Source of the DNA: Candidatus Gastranaerophilales bacterium
Lineage (GTDB): Bacteria; Cyanobacteriota; Vampirovibrionia; Gastranaerophilales; Gastranaerophilaceae
DNA: 48,607 bases
Reading direction: 5' to 3'
Assembly (NCBI GenBank): GCA_944325595.1
Contig: CALVAQ010000014.1
Location: 1-48,607 of the forward strand
In this document: piece after piece, positions 17,894-27,169 of the stretch
How the letters are laid out: each line of letters opens with the position of its first letter
How positions within the stretch are numbered: the first letter of the stretch is position 1
Notes under the pieces: generated by a model
The model's input: the letters and a program-made list of their open reading frames with translations, nothing else
Database searches by the model: none
Told to the model about the DNA's origin: nothing
Position numbers and translations under genes: made by a program

Positions 17894-19042
17894 ATGGACA
17901 AAAAGAAACTTTTCATAATCACAGGCGAATTATCGGGCGACAAACATGCCTCTCTTGTTGTGCAAAATTTGCTCGAAAGCAGAAATGACATAGAAATAGA
18001 AGCAATCGGCGGAGAAAACCTTAATAAACTGGGAGTAAAACTTTTTGTTGACCACACAAAAGCACACATGTCCGCAATGGGTTTGACACCCAAGATTTTG
18101 TTTGACCATATTACACTTGGAAAAAGGGTTGTGGACTATTTGAAAAACGAATTCAAGCCCGACCTTGTTCTGTTGATTGATTACGGCGGTTTTAACCTCA
18201 ATATATCAAAGTTTCTACACAAGGCGGGTATAAAAGTTTTTTATTATATCCCTCCTCAGATTTGGGCTTCCCGAAAATGGAGAATAAATACCGTTAAAAA
18301 AAATATTTCAAAGGTAATGACTATATTTCCGTTTGAAAAAGAAATGTACGAAAAAGAAGGAATTGATGCTCAATTTGTCGGACATCCTCTTGTTACTCAA
18401 ATGCCCGAGCCTTCTGACAGAGAAAAAGTCTTTGAAAAATACGGGCTTGATAAAAACAAAAAGCTTATCGCTATTTTCCCGGGGAGCAGAGTATTCGAGC
18501 TTCATTATTTGATGGATACATTTTTAAAAGCAGCAGATATCATTGCAAAAGAAAGAGATGATATCCAGTTTGTGATAGCACAGGCTGACAGTCTCAAAGA
18601 TTCTGTTTTTAACAAATTTTTGAAAAACAACAAGATAAAAGTCATAAAAAATGCCAATTATGAACTTTTGAGCACATCCGATGCTTTAATGCTTGCATCC
18701 GGTACGGTTGCTCTGGAAGCGGCATTTTATCATACACCTATGATAATCAGCTACAAAGGACCGATAATTGCTTATCTTGTATATTTATTTGTCCGTTGTA
18801 TAAAAAGAGTTTGTCTTCCAAACATTATTATGGACAAAGATATTGTTCCCGAACTTTTGATGAAAGATTCAAACCCGCAAACAATAGCAAAAGAGCTGCT
18901 GAAAATTGTTGATGATGAACAATACCGGCAAAATATGATTGATAATCTGGCAAATGTAAAACAAATGCTCTCAAAACATGAAGCAGCAAAAGAAGTTGCA
19001 CAGATTATCAGTGCAGAGTTAAAAAATGACCAAAAAGCTTAG
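17894..19042 (+). CDS. lpxB: Lipid-A-disaccharide synthase
   Basis: Family GT19 glycosyltransferase that joins lipid X and UDP-diacylglucosamine into the lipid A disaccharide at the inner membrane. Signatures are GELSGD at the N-terminus, YIPPQIWASR, FPGSR and LASGTVALEAA. At 382 residues it has the usual size. Its last codons overlap the first chrA gene by 17 bases, so the operon continues into non-LPS genes. Confidence 0.94.
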   Translation: MDKKKLFIITGELSGDKHASLVVQNLLESRNDIEIEAIGGENLNKLGVKLFVDHTKAHMSAMGLTPKILFDHITLGKRVVDYLKNEFKPDLVLLIDYGGFNLNISKFLHKAGIKVFYYIPPQIWASRKWRINTVKKNISKVMTIFPFEKEMYEKEGIDAQFVGHPLVTQMPEPSDREKVFEKYGLDKNKKLIAIFPGSRVFELHYLMDTFLKAADIIAKERDDIQFVIAQADSLKDSVFNKFLKNNKIKVIKNANYELLSTSDALMLASGTVALEAAFYHTPMIISYKGPIIAYLVYLFVRCIKRVCLPNIIMDKDIVPELLMKDSNPQTIAKELLKIVDDEQYRQNMIDNLANVKQMLSKHEAAKEVAQIISAELKNDQKA

Positions 19043-19625
19043 TTTATTACAATTATTCTGGATATTTTTCAAGATAGGGCTTGTCCTTTTCGGCGGAGGA
19101 TATGCAATACTGCCTTTTTTGAAATCAGAAATGGTTGACAAAGCCCAAATCTGCACAATGGAAGAAATTACGGACTATTACGCATTGAGTCAATGTTTCC
19201 CTGGCCTTGTTGCCGGTAACGTTTCAATGCTTACGGGGTATAAAGCAAGAGGAGTTCCGGGCTCTCTCGCAGCAGTTACGGGTGTTTGCATGCCTGCATT
19301 TCTTGCTATAGTAATCGTTTTTTCTTTTTTGTCGGCGATAATGGGTTTTCCGCTAATTCAGAATATTTTTGAAGTTCTTGATTTGGCAGTATGTGTGTTG
19401 ATTCTTTTGACGGTTTTGGAGTTGTGGGAATTCTCCGTATTTGACAAAACGACAACGGTTATTTTTCTTGCTGCTTTAATTTCCTCAGTGATGAATGTTT
19501 CACCGTTTATTATTGTCATTTCTGCCGGTATTATCGGATTTTTGAGGCATTTTATTTTTCCGAAAGCAAAGACATGCTGTCCTTGTGTAAATAAAAAAGA
19601 AGAAACGGAGGACCAAGATGAATAG
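19026..19625 (+). CDS. chrA: Chromate transporter, first half-size subunit
   Basis: Half-size CHR-family membrane protein, 199 residues with four to five hydrophobic segments. The family motif FGGGYAILPF is near residue 22, and the sequence ends in a short acidic tail after a Cys-rich CCPCVN. Short CHR proteins occur as adjacent pairs that act together, and the next gene is the partner. Chromate efflux is known for the family, but in an anaerobe the natural substrate may be another oxyanion. Confidence 0.85.
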   Translation: MTKKLSLLQLFWIFFKIGLVLFGGGYAILPFLKSEMVDKAQICTMEEITDYYALSQCFPGLVAGNVSMLTGYKARGVPGSLAAVTGVCMPAFLAIVIVFSFLSAIMGFPLIQNIFEVLDLAVCVLILLTVLELWEFSVFDKTTTVIFLAALISSVMNVSPFIIVISAGIIGFLRHFIFPKAKTCCPCVNKKEETEDQDE

Positions 19626-20184
19626 TATTTTTGTCCTTGCGTTTGAATATTTCAAAATCGGTGCTGTTGCAATAGGCGGCGGATATACTGTTATTCCGTT
19701 TTTGTACTATCTCGTTGAAAAATACAACTGGTTTGATGTTTCGGAAATTACACAAATGATAGCAATATCAAACCTCACTCCCGGACCTATCGGAATAAAC
19801 ATGGCAACATTTGTCGGTATTAAGGTCGGAGGGATATTGGGCGCTGCTTTTACGACAGTTGCTTTTATGATACCGTCTTTCTTCATAATAACTATACTGT
19901 CGAAATTTTTGAAGAAGAACAAAGAAAATCCGCTGATAAACAATATCTTGTACGGACTCAGACCCGCAGCCGTTGCTCTCATCGGAGTTGCCGGTTTAAA
20001 GATAATGAATGCAACATGTTTTCATCTTGCAAAATTTAGAGAAACATTTAATTTTTGGGATTTGATTTCGATAAAAGCCTTTATTCTGCTGTTCTTATTT
20101 ACTGTTCTGGGGCTTAAAATGAGAAAAAATCCGATGATTTTGATAGTTATTTCAATAATAGTAGGACTTGTTGTGAAATTATGA
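19618..20184 (+). CDS. chrA: Chromate transporter, second half-size subunit
   Basis: Partner of the preceding short CHR protein, 188 residues and mostly hydrophobic. It carries the same start pattern (GGGYTVIPF, about residue 21) and the second motif LTPGPIGINMATFVG. The genes overlap by eight bases, which supports a hetero-oligomer with antiparallel halves. Its last four bases overlap the start of the solute-binding protein gene. Confidence 0.86.
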   Translation: MNSIFVLAFEYFKIGAVAIGGGYTVIPFLYYLVEKYNWFDVSEITQMIAISNLTPGPIGINMATFVGIKVGGILGAAFTTVAFMIPSFFIITILSKFLKKNKENPLINNILYGLRPAAVALIGVAGLKIMNATCFHLAKFRETFNFWDLISIKAFILLFLFTVLGLKMRKNPMILIVISIIVGLVVKL

Positions 20185-21440
20185 AAAATTTGAAAATTGT
20201 TTTGACAATAGTAATAGTTACTCTGATATGTGTCAGTGCCGTTTATGAAATAATGAAGCCCGACACGCCGGCAAATACGCATCAAAAATCCCGACAGGAA
20301 GTAACATTCTGGTCTTTGCAGATGGGTACTTTCGGAGATTACATGAATCCGCTCATTGAGGAATTTGAAAAACAGAATCCCGACATAAAAATAAAATGGA
20401 TTGACGTACCGTATTCCGAAGGTGAAAAAAGGACTCTTGCTTCTATATTGAGCAGCAATCCGCCTGACCTTGTAAACCTCACTCCTGATTTTTCAAGCAT
20501 TCTGGCACAAAAACAGGCTCTTGAATACATAGATTGTACAAAACTGTCCGCATACAATACAAAAATAGTTGAGATGCTCAAACAAAACGGTAAATGCTAT
20601 GCCGTTCCTTTTTATGCAACATCTTCCATAACTTTTTACAACAAAGATATTCTCAAAAAATCCGGCATAAAAAATCCGCCCGAAAGCTATGATGAATTGT
20701 TTAAAACAGCGCTTCAAATAAAAAAACATTCAAACAAATTTGTCACAATGCCCACTTTAACAGAAAATGATACATTTTTGAAAATATTGAACAAATATGA
20801 TATCAACAGCGCAGATAAAATAACAACAAAAGAAAGTATAAGAATTTTTGAAGAATACAAAAACTTGTACAAACAGGATTTGATACCCAAAGAGTCAATT
20901 ACCCAAAACCATCAGGAGGCTCTAGAAAAATATATGTCGGGTCAAATTGCCTATATTCAATCAGGCGCAAACTTTTTAAATATCGTAAAAGAAAACGCCC
21001 CGCAGATTTTCAAATCAACCGATGTATCAGAACAATTTACCGGCAGCAACGGAAAATATGATGTTTCCGTTATGAACCTCATTATTCCGACCAGAGCAAA
21101 ACAAAAAGACGGTGCATTACGATTTGCACTGTTTTTGACTAACGCAAAAAACCAGACAGAACTGGCAAAACTCACTACCATTCTGCCCGTAAACAACGAG
21201 GCGCTAAAGGATAAATATTTCACAACATATACAGATAACGACACAATTTCAAAAGCACGTTATATCAGCGCAAAGCAGCTGAACAATCTAATTACGCCGG
21301 TTGAATTTAAAAAGAACAAAAAAGAAATAATAAACCTTTTAAACAGCACAATTCAACAAATTGTTCTTGAAAAAACAACAACGCAAAAAGGATTGTCTGG
21401 TTTACAAAAAAATTGGAAAACACTGGAAGAAAAACAATGA
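20181..21440 (+). CDS. Solute-binding protein, family 1 (sugar ABC type)
   Basis: A 419-residue periplasmic-type binding protein. An N-terminal hydrophobic segment (about 4-22) is followed by the family-1 pattern VTFWSLQMGT and a conserved FEKQNPDIKI stretch. No proper lipobox cysteine is present (TLICV), so it may stay membrane-anchored or be cleaved by the general signal peptidase. Sugar or polyol import is likely. No permease follows; the MalK-type ATPase gene at 7057-8115 is a possible distant partner. The stop forms ATGA with the next start. Confidence 0.8.
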   Translation: MKNLKIVLTIVIVTLICVSAVYEIMKPDTPANTHQKSRQEVTFWSLQMGTFGDYMNPLIEEFEKQNPDIKIKWIDVPYSEGEKRTLASILSSNPPDLVNLTPDFSSILAQKQALEYIDCTKLSAYNTKIVEMLKQNGKCYAVPFYATSSITFYNKDILKKSGIKNPPESYDELFKTALQIKKHSNKFVTMPTLTENDTFLKILNKYDINSADKITTKESIRIFEEYKNLYKQDLIPKESITQNHQEALEKYMSGQIAYIQSGANFLNIVKENAPQIFKSTDVSEQFTGSNGKYDVSVMNLIIPTRAKQKDGALRFALFLTNAKNQTELAKLTTILPVNNEALKDKYFTTYTDNDTISKARYISAKQLNNLITPVEFKKNKKEIINLLNSTIQQIVLEKTTTQKGLSGLQKNWKTLEEKQ

Positions 21441-22090
21441 TTTTTGCAGATTTGGAACTAAAAATAAAAAGTCCTGATAACAATGAAATATTGCTGCTAA
21501 AAAGGCAGCCTGAGGCATATAAATCAACAGTGCTTGTTATAGGGGTATTCCACGGAGACGAACCCTCCGGAGAATACTTGATAAACAGATATCTGCAAGA
21601 CAGAAAAGAAACAAAAAACAGACTATTGTTTATTCCCTGTCTCAATCCTGACGGAAAAGCAAAACAGACAAGGACAAATTCAAACGGGGTCGACCTCAAC
21701 AGGAATTTTCCGACACAAAACTGGAAAAAAACAACAAAAGAATCTGACTATTACGGGGGAGAAACTCCAGCAAGCGAGCAGGAAACACAGTTTCTTGTTT
21801 ATGTAATAGACAAATACAAACCTGACTTGATTGTCACGCTGCATGAACCGTATAAAATTGTAAATTATGACGGTCCGGCAAAAAAAATTGCAGAAAAATT
21901 CTCTCAAATTACAGGATATAAAGTTGAAGAAAGTATCGGCTACCCTACCCCCGGAAGTTTCGGTACATATTGCGGCATAGAGAGAAATATACCGACAATA
22001 ACTCTTGAGCTCCCTGAAAAGGAAGACAAAGAGTTATTGTGGAATACAAATAAAGAAATTTTTGATTACCTTACTTCTTTTGATAAATAG
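21437..22090 (+). CDS. M14-family zinc carboxypeptidase, MpaA-like
   Basis: Zinc peptidase related to murein tripeptide amidase MpaA. Zinc ligands are in HGDE and, later, TLHEP. NPDG, GVDLNRNFP (substrate arginine) and the catalytic Glu in TLELP complete the M14 set. It is 217 residues from the chosen ATG. That ATG overlaps the TGA of the previous gene (ATGA) with GGAAGA 7-12 bases upstream; an in-frame start at 21413 lies inside the previous gene. It has no signal peptide, so it probably trims imported muropeptides in the cytoplasm. Its 3' end overlaps the GH13-like gene by 20 bases. Confidence 0.85.
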   Translation: MIFADLELKIKSPDNNEILLLKRQPEAYKSTVLVIGVFHGDEPSGEYLINRYLQDRKETKNRLLFIPCLNPDGKAKQTRTNSNGVDLNRNFPTQNWKKTTKESDYYGGETPASEQETQFLVYVIDKYKPDLIVTLHEPYKIVNYDGPAKKIAEKFSQITGYKVEESIGYPTPGSFGTYCGIERNIPTITLELPEKEDKELLWNTNKEIFDYLTSFDK

Positions 22091-23714
22091 GAGAAACAGG
22101 TGTTGTTGTTATAGTCTTTTTAATAAACGGATTCTGTTTTTGTTTTACAGGCGCATCAGATTTGCTGATTAAAAAGACAATTACTTCTCCGGGAGTCATA
22201 TTTAAAACAAGATTTTTCCCGTTCAGAACAGGCATACTTACACATTTTAGAGGGAACATAATATCGTCCATGCTATGATTTTTAAGTACGATTTTTCCCT
22301 CACTCTGGTATACCAAATCTTTATTCAATATAACAAGTATCGTTGAATATCTGAGCTTGTATTGATAAGCAATTATCGAAGGGTTGTGCGTATCCAAAAA
22401 GCTCAATGTACCTCTGTTTAGTATTTCAGAAGACATATACTTGAGTTTGTTTGCCATTTTGAAATCCCATAACAAAGTTGAGTTCGGACCGCCGGGTTTT
22501 CTTGAAAAATTGAAAATATCAAACTTGCCTTTGTGAACAAAGTAATAATCATCATCAGTATATGTTTTTTCTGCTTTTTGATTTGCATACTTATACTGGT
22601 ATGCATCACCGGATTGAATACCGTCTACAAAATATGAATTTATTGGCAGCGTTGCTTGAAGCCATATAATCATGTCCGCATACGGCATTCCGCCGGTATT
22701 TATCGGAGACTCCACATCATGGGTAGCAAAACTGCCAATGACGGCTTTTTGCTGTCCTTTTGCTTCAAATTCTTTTCTTATATTGTTTATAAGAGAAATT
22801 TCTCTTTCAAATTTTTCAGAGCTGTTCCAATCTTTTAAATTAAAGAAGCTACCATACCAGCCGTCAAAACCTGCAGACAATAAATCATAATAGGGGGTAA
22901 ACGGTGCGCCCTGTGCCAACGGCTCACTCCAGCTTTCTGAAGCTTCGGCAATAAAGAGGAACTGCTGGTCGTTTCTTCTGGCATAAGAAATCAGATTTTG
23001 CCAGAATTTTGCCGGTTTTGAAGTTGCAACATCTGCCCTGATACCGTCAGCACCAAGTTTTTGAACCATATCTATATACTGTTTATAAAGAGAATAAACA
23101 GCATCATTCAAAGAACCGTCCGGGTTTTGTGTTTTAAAAATTCTTACATCTGTCCAATCTGCGGGTACAAGCGGTTGACCGGATGCATCTGTCATAAACA
23201 GACTCGGTTCTGCCAAATACATATCGTATGAACCGCAGCTGGGAAGGTCAAAAATTACTCTTATATTTCTTTTGTGGCATTCTTTTACAAATGCTTTCGC
23301 TTCGTCAAAAACACTTTTGTTATTGGTTTTGTCATCGAGCTGAGGATTTAGTTTTGTGAAATCAGATATAGCATACAAAGAACCTGCCGTTCCGATTGCT
23401 TTTACTTTACCGACAGGAGTAACCGGCAGCAGGTGGATTGTGTTTATACCCATTTCTGCAAGTTCATCCAATCTTTCTATTGCGTTGACAAAATTGCCCG
23501 TTGTTTCGCCTTTTTCCGGCTCAACAATGTCATTTTTATTTTTATCATTTGCATTGAAAGTCCTGATATTTATAGCCATTATTATAGCTTTATTCTGCAA
23601 AAACATTGATCTTGCATCATTTACCCAAACACCGTTGTTTAGTGCGGCAAATGACGGCATCGAAAAAGAAAACAATGCCATAATAACAACAAGATACTGC
23701 AACAATTTTTTCAT
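22071..23714 (-). CDS. Secreted alpha-amylase-like (GH13) protein
   Basis: About 547 residues with a signal peptide ending SFAAL. Residue numbers here count from an in-frame ATG five codons upstream (23729). GH13 signatures: nucleophile D233 in GIRADVA, acid/base E262 in FIAEAS and D339 in ATHDVE. Region I is abnormal: FDLPSCGSYD replaces the DxVxNH consensus, so substrate contacts at subsite -1 differ. The C-terminal beta domain ends in a Lys/Pro/Thr-rich tail. The start at 23714 follows AGGAG at the right spacing, whereas the 23729 ATG does not. Likely acts on alpha-glucans or related sugars in the periplasm. Confidence 0.82.
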   Translation of the reverse strand: MKKLLQYLVVIMALFSFSMPSFAALNNGVWVNDARSMFLQNKAIIMAINIRTFNANDKNKNDIVEPEKGETTGNFVNAIERLDELAEMGINTIHLLPVTPVGKVKAIGTAGSLYAISDFTKLNPQLDDKTNNKSVFDEAKAFVKECHKRNIRVIFDLPSCGSYDMYLAEPSLFMTDASGQPLVPADWTDVRIFKTQNPDGSLNDAVYSLYKQYIDMVQKLGADGIRADVATSKPAKFWQNLISYARRNDQQFLFIAEASESWSEPLAQGAPFTPYYDLLSAGFDGWYGSFFNLKDWNSSEKFEREISLINNIRKEFEAKGQQKAVIGSFATHDVESPINTGGMPYADMIIWLQATLPINSYFVDGIQSGDAYQYKYANQKAEKTYTDDDYYFVHKGKFDIFNFSRKPGGPNSTLLWDFKMANKLKYMSSEILNRGTLSFLDTHNPSIIAYQYKLRYSTILVILNKDLVYQSEGKIVLKNHSMDDIMFPLKCVSMPVLNGKNLVLNMTPGEVIVFLISKSDAPVKQKQNPFIKKTITTTPVSPIYQKK

Positions 23715-23766
23715 AAAAAAACTCCTCATTAATCGATAAAATGATTATACAAAAGTCACATAGTCA

Positions 23767-23795
23767 TTGCAACTCGACAAGAGATGAGGTATACT
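23767..23795 (+). promoter_or_regulatory. Promoter of the hibernation factor gene
   Basis: TTGCAA (23767-23772), a 17-base spacer and TATACT (23790-23795), close to the sigma-70 consensus, 31 bases ahead of the gene's ATG with TGGAGG between. Confidence 0.7.
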
Positions 23796-23826
23796 AAGAA
23801 AGTATCATTTTTAATGGAGGCAATAC

Positions 23827-24207
23827 ATGCGTATTCACGTAAACGGTAAAAACATTGAAATCACTGACGCAATCAAAGCTTATGCAAAAGAAAAAATCGG
23901 TAAGGTTGCTGCACACTATGACCAGATTGAAGCTATCGATATTATGCTTACCGTAATCAAAAATCCCAGTGTATCTGAAAAACACACTGCAGATATTACC
24001 TGCAAACTGACAACCGGCTCTGTACATGTGGCAGAAACAGCTGAATCTATGTATGCAAGTATTGACCTTGTTGCAGACAAACTCGCAAGACAGGTGAAAA
24101 AATTCAAAGATAAAAATCTTGGCAAATCAAAACTTGACTCTATCAGAACAACTGCAAATCTTGAAGAAGAAATAAAAGAAGAAGAAACAGAAACAGTTTC
24201 TGAATAA
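23827..24207 (+). CDS. hpf: Ribosome hibernation promoting factor, short type
   Basis: Binds the 30S decoding region and keeps ribosomes dormant in poor conditions. It has the HPF/RaiA fold: RIHVNGKNIEITDAIKAYA at the start, then basic helices with KLARQVKKFKDK. At 126 residues it lacks the C-terminal dimerisation domain of long HPF and instead ends in an acidic tail (EEEIKEEETE). It is monocistronic, with its own promoter and a strong terminator. Confidence 0.88.
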   Translation: MRIHVNGKNIEITDAIKAYAKEKIGKVAAHYDQIEAIDIMLTVIKNPSVSEKHTADITCKLTTGSVHVAETAESMYASIDLVADKLARQVKKFKDKNLGKSKLDSIRTTANLEEEIKEEETETVSE

Positions 24208-24220
24208 AAGACAAAAACAA

Positions 24221-24253
24221 AAAAGACTCCGGTTAAAAGTCCGGAGTCTTTTT
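24221..24253. terminator. Bidirectional terminator between hpf and dnaX
   Basis: A 12-base perfect stem AAAAGACTCCGG / CCGGAGTCTTTT with an 8-base loop. A-runs and T-runs flank it on both sides, so it serves both convergent genes. Confidence 0.93.
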
Positions 24254-26173
24254 CTATTCAATATATTTTCCGTTAAAAAGCTCCATTACCATTTTTGACT
24301 GGTCGGAAAGATTTTCGGGAATACTGTTTTTTGTAGCCTCACTATCAGAAACAACAGAAGTATCAGCCATGCTGTGCTGCAGTTCTATTGCATTCTCATC
24401 TTCTTGTGAAAATTCCGGTTCTGTTTGTTTTTGAACAGGTTTTCTTTCCAGTTTTTCAGGCAAAGGCTTTGTATTTTTTTGCTCTGCCATATCCGCATCA
24501 GCGAGTCTGATATGAATATTTATTTCAGAAACACCGAAATATTTCATTGCCGCTTTTTTTAACGGTGCATTTTTGGATTCTTCTTTTGCCTGTTTTACAA
24601 AAACCTCTTTCATAAAAGCAATTTCAATACCCTCTTTTGAAAGGGAAACAGGTCTTGAAAGATTGTAGAAAAACATTCTGGAGGGTACGCTTTCAATATT
24701 CTGCAAAATCCCCTGCCATATTTCTGCCGTATCCGCAGGTGACGTTTGAGCAGTTGAAACAGGTTCAGAATTTGTTTCTTGAGATATTTCGGACTGAAAT
24801 ACCGGCTGTTCTTTTGGCGGTTCCTGTATTTGGGGCTCTTCAGGTACAATTTCAACATCTGCTTTTGTGACAGGAGTTTCTTTTTTCGGCGCTTCTTTTT
24901 CTACTTTTTCTTCTTTCTCTGCCGCTTCTTCTTTTTGCTGTACAACCTTTGGTACTGGAATTTTAAAAACAGAATTGCCAAGCGGTATGTCATTTCCTGC
25001 CGGTGCGGAAGTTATTCCCGCTTCCAGTTTTTCTATTCTTTCCAGCAATTTGGAATATGAACAGTATTTTATATTGGAAGCAAGCTCCATAACACAAAGC
25101 TCAAGCCAGAGATATCTGTTTGTTGTTTCTTTTATTTCTTTTGAATAAAAAGCAAGCCTTTCTATTGTATAAATTATCTGTTCGGGTTCAAGATTTTCTG
25201 ACTGCTCTTTGAGTTTCAAGATATGTGCTTCACTCAGTTGTGTAAGTTCGGCTGCAATTTTTCTGTCGGAACAGTTTTTTACAACAAGCAGATTTCTGAA
25301 ATACTGAATCAGGTTTGATATTATTTGAAAAGGTTCATTTCCTTTGTTATAAACCTTATCCAGAGAGGCGAGTGCATTTTGTGCTTCGGAATTCAGCATT
25401 GAATTGCTCAGGTCATACAAAACCTCAAACGAGAGTCTGCCGAGCATTTCGTTAACATCATCCGCTGTAATTTCTTTGTCTGCATCAAGAACACTGATTT
25501 GATCAAGCAAAGCCAGCGAATCTCTCATTCCGCCCTGAGAGCTTCTTGCTATAGTGAACAGAGCATCTTCCGTAATTTTTATATTTTCCTGTTCGCAAAT
25601 ATATTTTAATCTGGAAACAATATCTTCTGTCGTTATTCGTCTGAAATCAAATCGCTGGCACCTTGAAATAATTGTATCAAGAACCTTGTGCGGTTCTGTT
25701 GTAGCAAGAATAAATATTACATTTTCAGGTGGCTCTTCCAACGTTTTTAGCAATGTATTAAAAGCCTCTGTTGTGAGCATATGAACTTCGTCAATTATAT
25801 ATATTTTGTAACGACCGTTCACAGGTACAAATTGAATTTTTTCCAGTATATTTCTTGCATCTTCAACTTTTCTGTTCGAAGCGGCATCTATTTCTATTAC
25901 ATCAATCGGCGTAGAATTTGCTATGTCTTTACAACTCGGACACTCCCCGCACGGCTCAAGTGTAGGTCCTTTTGCACAGTTGAGCGACTTTGCAATAATT
26001 CTTGCGGTAGTAGTTTTCCCCGTACCTCTCGGACCGCACAAAAGATAAGCATGCGATATTTTGTTCAGATTTATCGCATTTGAGAGTGCTTTTACTATAT
26101 TTTCCTGACCGATTAAATCCTTAAAGGTCTGCGGTCTGTATTTTCTGTACAACGGTAAGTATCTTTGTGCCAA
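24254..26173 (-). CDS. dnaX: DNA polymerase III subunit gamma/tau
   Basis: Clamp-loader ATPase that links polymerase and helicase. Walker A GPRGTGKTT (about 47-55), a four-cysteine zinc module (C...CGECPSC), DEVHML and the SRC arginine-finger motif are present. The 639-residue length is of tau type. After residue 400 comes a Glu/Pro/Lys-rich linker and then a compact tau-like C-terminal domain. I did not identify a programmed frameshift site that would make gamma. Its stop lies directly against the terminator shared with hpf. Confidence 0.95.
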   Translation of the reverse strand: MAQRYLPLYRKYRPQTFKDLIGQENIVKALSNAINLNKISHAYLLCGPRGTGKTTTARIIAKSLNCAKGPTLEPCGECPSCKDIANSTPIDVIEIDAASNRKVEDARNILEKIQFVPVNGRYKIYIIDEVHMLTTEAFNTLLKTLEEPPENVIFILATTEPHKVLDTIISRCQRFDFRRITTEDIVSRLKYICEQENIKITEDALFTIARSSQGGMRDSLALLDQISVLDADKEITADDVNEMLGRLSFEVLYDLSNSMLNSEAQNALASLDKVYNKGNEPFQIISNLIQYFRNLLVVKNCSDRKIAAELTQLSEAHILKLKEQSENLEPEQIIYTIERLAFYSKEIKETTNRYLWLELCVMELASNIKYCSYSKLLERIEKLEAGITSAPAGNDIPLGNSVFKIPVPKVVQQKEEAAEKEEKVEKEAPKKETPVTKADVEIVPEEPQIQEPPKEQPVFQSEISQETNSEPVSTAQTSPADTAEIWQGILQNIESVPSRMFFYNLSRPVSLSKEGIEIAFMKEVFVKQAKEESKNAPLKKAAMKYFGVSEINIHIRLADADMAEQKNTKPLPEKLERKPVQKQTEPEFSQEDENAIELQHSMADTSVVSDSEATKNSIPENLSDQSKMVMELFNGKYIE

Positions 26174-26241
26174 AACTTTGCTCCGGATTAAATCATATAA
26201 TATAATTATACGGTAAAGGCACAGAAAAGGACACTTTTGAT

Positions 26242-27129
26242 TTGTTAATTCCTGAAAAACTCAAAAAGGGCGACACAATAGGCATTTTAGCTGCGTGCGG
26301 CGACATAAAAGACACACGAAAAATTGATACGGCAAAAAAATTATTTGAATCCGCCGGATATAAAGTTAAGCTCTCTGACACTATCTATACAAAAAAAGAT
26401 TATCTCTGTGCTGATGACAACATAAGAGCACATGAACTAAACAAATTTTTTGCAGACAAAACAATAAAAGCTATTATTGCCGCCCGAGGGGGATACGGTG
26501 CTCTCAGAATATTGGACAAAATTGATTACGGACTGATAAAAAACAATCCAAAAATTTTTGCCGGATATTCGGATGTTACGGCTCTTTCTTTGATGATATA
26601 CAAAAACACAGGACTTGTTACATACAATGCACCGATGGCTTATTCCGATTTCGGCTCAGATATTGATGAATACACAAAGCAGTCGTTTTTTAATGTACTG
26701 GAAAACGGTATTTCGGAAATTACAATTGATACACCAAGAGTTTTCTCAGGCGGTGTTGCTTCCGGCGTACTCTGGGGCGGAAATTTGTCTACGATTCAAT
26801 CGCTATGCGGATTAGATTTCATTCCTGATAACAAATTTATATTTGTTACGGAAGATATAAATGAACCCGTATACAAAATTGACAGGATGTTTACGCAGCT
26901 GCTCAATATAAAACACTTTAAACAAAACATTGCGGCTGTTATTCTCGGTGATTTTAACGGCATTGATAACGAACAGTCTTTTAACACGTTTTTTAAAGAT
27001 CTTTCAGAGGAATTAAAAATACCTGTTATTTCAGGCTTAAAGTTCGGACATGAAAAACAAAAACAAACATTTCCGATTGGTGTAAATGTGCTTTTGGATA
27101 CAAATCAGGGAAAAATATTTTTGCAATAA
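26242..27129 (+). CDS. ldcA: LD-carboxypeptidase (S66), muropeptide recycling
   Basis: Serine peptidase that removes the terminal D-Ala from tetrapeptides of recycled peptidoglycan in the cytoplasm. The catalytic Ser is in AGYSDVTAL, Glu in TEDINEP and His in KFGHEKQ. The 295-residue length is typical and there is no signal peptide. Start TTG is used, with AAAAGG upstream. It fits with the MpaA-like peptidase at 21437 as a second recycling enzyme. Confidence 0.9.
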   Translation: MLIPEKLKKGDTIGILAACGDIKDTRKIDTAKKLFESAGYKVKLSDTIYTKKDYLCADDNIRAHELNKFFADKTIKAIIAARGGYGALRILDKIDYGLIKNNPKIFAGYSDVTALSLMIYKNTGLVTYNAPMAYSDFGSDIDEYTKQSFFNVLENGISEITIDTPRVFSGGVASGVLWGGNLSTIQSLCGLDFIPDNKFIFVTEDINEPVYKIDRMFTQLLNIKHFKQNIAAVILGDFNGIDNEQSFNTFFKDLSEELKIPVISGLKFGHEKQKQTFPIGVNVLLDTNQGKIFLQ

Positions 27130-27158
27130 AAAAAGAGCTCCTTCAGGAGCTCTTTTTT
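27128..27158. terminator. Bidirectional terminator between ldcA and fabF
   Basis: Stem GAGCTCC / GGAGCTC with a TTCA loop and flanking A7 and T6 runs, located between two convergent stops. Confidence 0.93.
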
Positions 27159-27169
27159 ATTTATTTTTA

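Noticed and set aside
24254..24900. Programmed frameshift in dnaX that would make the gamma form
   Set aside because: I saw no in-phase A AAA AAG heptamer followed by a hairpin near the end of the ATPase domains, so nothing supports it.
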